From the NCBI GenBank assembly GCA_945861295.1, contig CAMAUF010000157.1, positions 1 through 6,012 on the forward strand: DNA of 6,012 bases, given 5' to 3'. This DNA comes from a bacterium (lineage in GTDB: Bacteria; Chloroflexota; Dehalococcoidia; Tepidiformales; Tepidiformaceae). The stretch's first letter is position 1. Each line of letters begins with the position of its first letter. Shown here piece by piece: positions 5,398-6,012 of this stretch. The notes under the pieces are model-generated. The model searched no databases. It saw nothing but the letters and a program-made list of their open reading frames with translations, and was not told the origin of the DNA. Made by a program: the position numbers and the translations under genes.

Positions 5398-5661
5398 ATG
5401 AACCCCTACATCTCCGAAGTGACCCTGGCGTTTCTGAACATTATGTTGTGGGCGATCATTGCCCGTTCGCTTCTCACCTGGTTCCCGATCGACCAGTCAA
5501 GTCCGATCGTTCAGCTCCTCCATCGCGTCACTGAGCCGATGATCGACCCGCTCCGCAAGGTTATGCCGAACCTCGGGATGATCGACCTGAGCCCCATGGC
5601 CGCGATCATCGTCCTCATCCTTCTGCAGTCGGTCGTCTCCAGCGTCACGGCCAGTGCTTGA
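5398..5661 (+). CDS. YggT-family membrane protein, second copy
   Basis: An 87-residue paralogue of the preceding YggT protein. Aligned without gaps from residue 22 to 65, 22 of 44 positions are identical, including ARSL (22-25), TWFP (27-30), TEP (45-47), P51, R53, P57, LG (59-60) and DLS (63-65). Hydrophobic helices lie at about 8-26 and 67-82. It probably performs the same membrane role or pairs with the first copy, together resembling the two-domain YggT of Proteobacteria. ATG 5398 is the natural start; upstream GTGAG (5380-5384) is a weak ribosome binding site and somewhat distant. The stop TGA (5659-5661) is part of the GAGG ribosome binding site of the ABC transporter gene. Confidence 0.92.
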   Translation: MNPYISEVTLAFLNIMLWAIIARSLLTWFPIDQSSPIVQLLHRVTEPMIDPLRKVMPNLGMIDLSPMAAIIVLILLQSVVSSVTASA

Positions 5662-5663
5662 GG
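5660..5663 (+). promoter_or_regulatory. Ribosome binding site of the ABC transporter gene
   Basis: GAGG lies 5 bases before GTG 5669 and shares bases with the stop codon of the second yggT. It supports the GTG start and suggests the transporter gene is translated from the same message. Confidence 0.55.
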
Positions 5664-5668
5664 CCGCC

Positions 5669-6012
5669 GTGACTCAGGCAGCGGCCGCGCCCGCCGACGG
5701 CAGCGCCATCGTGGCTATCGGGCTTGTCCGCCAGTTCGGCGACCGTCGCGCCCTTGACGGGCTGACCTTGGAGGTCGCCCGCGGCGGCGTGTTCGGCTTA
5801 CTCGGCCCAAACGGCTGCGGCAAGAGCACCTTCCTTGGCCTGGTCTCGGGGATGGCCCAGCCAGACGCGGGCACACTCCATGTGCTCGACCAGCCGCCGG
5901 CGGCCGCTTTGCGCGCACGGATCGGCATCGTCTTTCAAGAGAACGCTCAGGATCCGCTGGCCCGTGTGGGTGAACACCTCCGGCTCGCGGCCGCACTCTT
6001 TGGTCTTCGCGG
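5669..6012 (+). CDS. ABC transporter ATP-binding protein, DrrA/ABC-2 exporter type (N-terminal part)
   Basis: The frame is open from GTG 5669 to the window end, giving 114 residues, roughly the first third of a typical 300-residue subunit. It couples ATP hydrolysis to transport at the inner face of the membrane. Visible are the aromatic A-loop region (VRQFGDRRAL, 20-29), Walker A GPNGCGKST (46-54) and the Q-loop in GIVFQEN (86-92), followed by a VGEHLRLAAALFGL segment (100-113). That pattern after the Q-loop is typical of ABC-2 drug, polysaccharide or lipid exporters of the DrrA/CcmA-like group. The signature motif, Walker B and any C-terminal domain are outside the window, and so is the expected permease gene, so the substrate cannot be stated. 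Spacing of 7 bases from yggT suggests co-transcription; whether it belongs functionally with yggT is unknown. Confidence 0.9.
   Translation, partial: MTQAAAAPADGSAIVAIGLVRQFGDRRALDGLTLEVARGGVFGLLGPNGCGKSTFLGLVSGMAQPDAGTLHVLDQPPAAALRARIGIVFQENAQDPLARVGEHLRLAAALFGLR

Noticed and set aside
1..6012. Search for a defence system, CRISPR array, retron, toxin-antitoxin pair or biosynthetic cluster
   Set aside because: Apart from the insertion-sequence remnant all genes fit common housekeeping or envelope families, and no repeat array or structured RNA pattern was seen.

Overview
The window is a high-GC bacterial chromosome segment. The combination of a six-LysM lytic transglycosylase, a yggS-proC-yggT cluster with single-domain YggT proteins, and a short N-terminal 'MGFYYG' membrane protein suggests a Chloroflexota (Thermomicrobia-like) bacterium. 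This is inference from gene content and style; there is no rRNA or marker gene in view to prove it.

Left part (1-552): the window opens inside the 3' end of a transposase that looks like the ISAzo13 (Rhodopirellula-type) family. Its stop codon lies only about 20 bases before a pyridoxamine-5'-phosphate-oxidase-like reading frame that lacks its usual N-terminal helix. The simplest reading is an insertion sequence that has landed in, and cut the 5' end from, a flavin-binding split-barrel gene. That remnant converges, with a 4-base gap, on a minus-strand crotonase-family gene (557-1348) whose protein lacks both classical hydratase glutamates.

Middle (1517-3296): a secreted cell-wall enzyme on the minus strand has a signal peptide, six LysM repeats and a C-terminal SLT-type transglycosylase domain. 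It is separated by a roughly 245-base divergent control region from a plus-strand operon. That region holds an imperfect direct repeat, a perfect small inverted repeat and a TATACT -10 box placed so that transcription would begin at the ATG of the first plus-strand gene.

Right part (3297-6012): a tightly packed plus-strand operon of a small two-helix membrane protein, a YggS/PLPBP pyridoxal-phosphate homeostasis protein, pyrroline-5-carboxylate reductase (proC) and a YggT membrane protein. Each junction is a 4-base start/stop overlap (GTGA, ATGA, GTGA). A second YggT paralogue follows after 82 bases, and then the first 114 codons of an ABC-2/DrrA-like ATP-binding subunit, which runs off the window. 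The set joins PLP homeostasis, the last step of proline synthesis, and membrane/cell-envelope functions, a grouping known from many bacteria.

I see no RNA gene, CRISPR array or clear rho-independent terminator, and no stretch over 300 bases without a gene. Most of the window is ordinary core genome, and I do not see a convincing new system. The items most worth a second look are the IS/gene junction, the atypical crotonase active site, the apparent leaderless start and the duplicated yggT.
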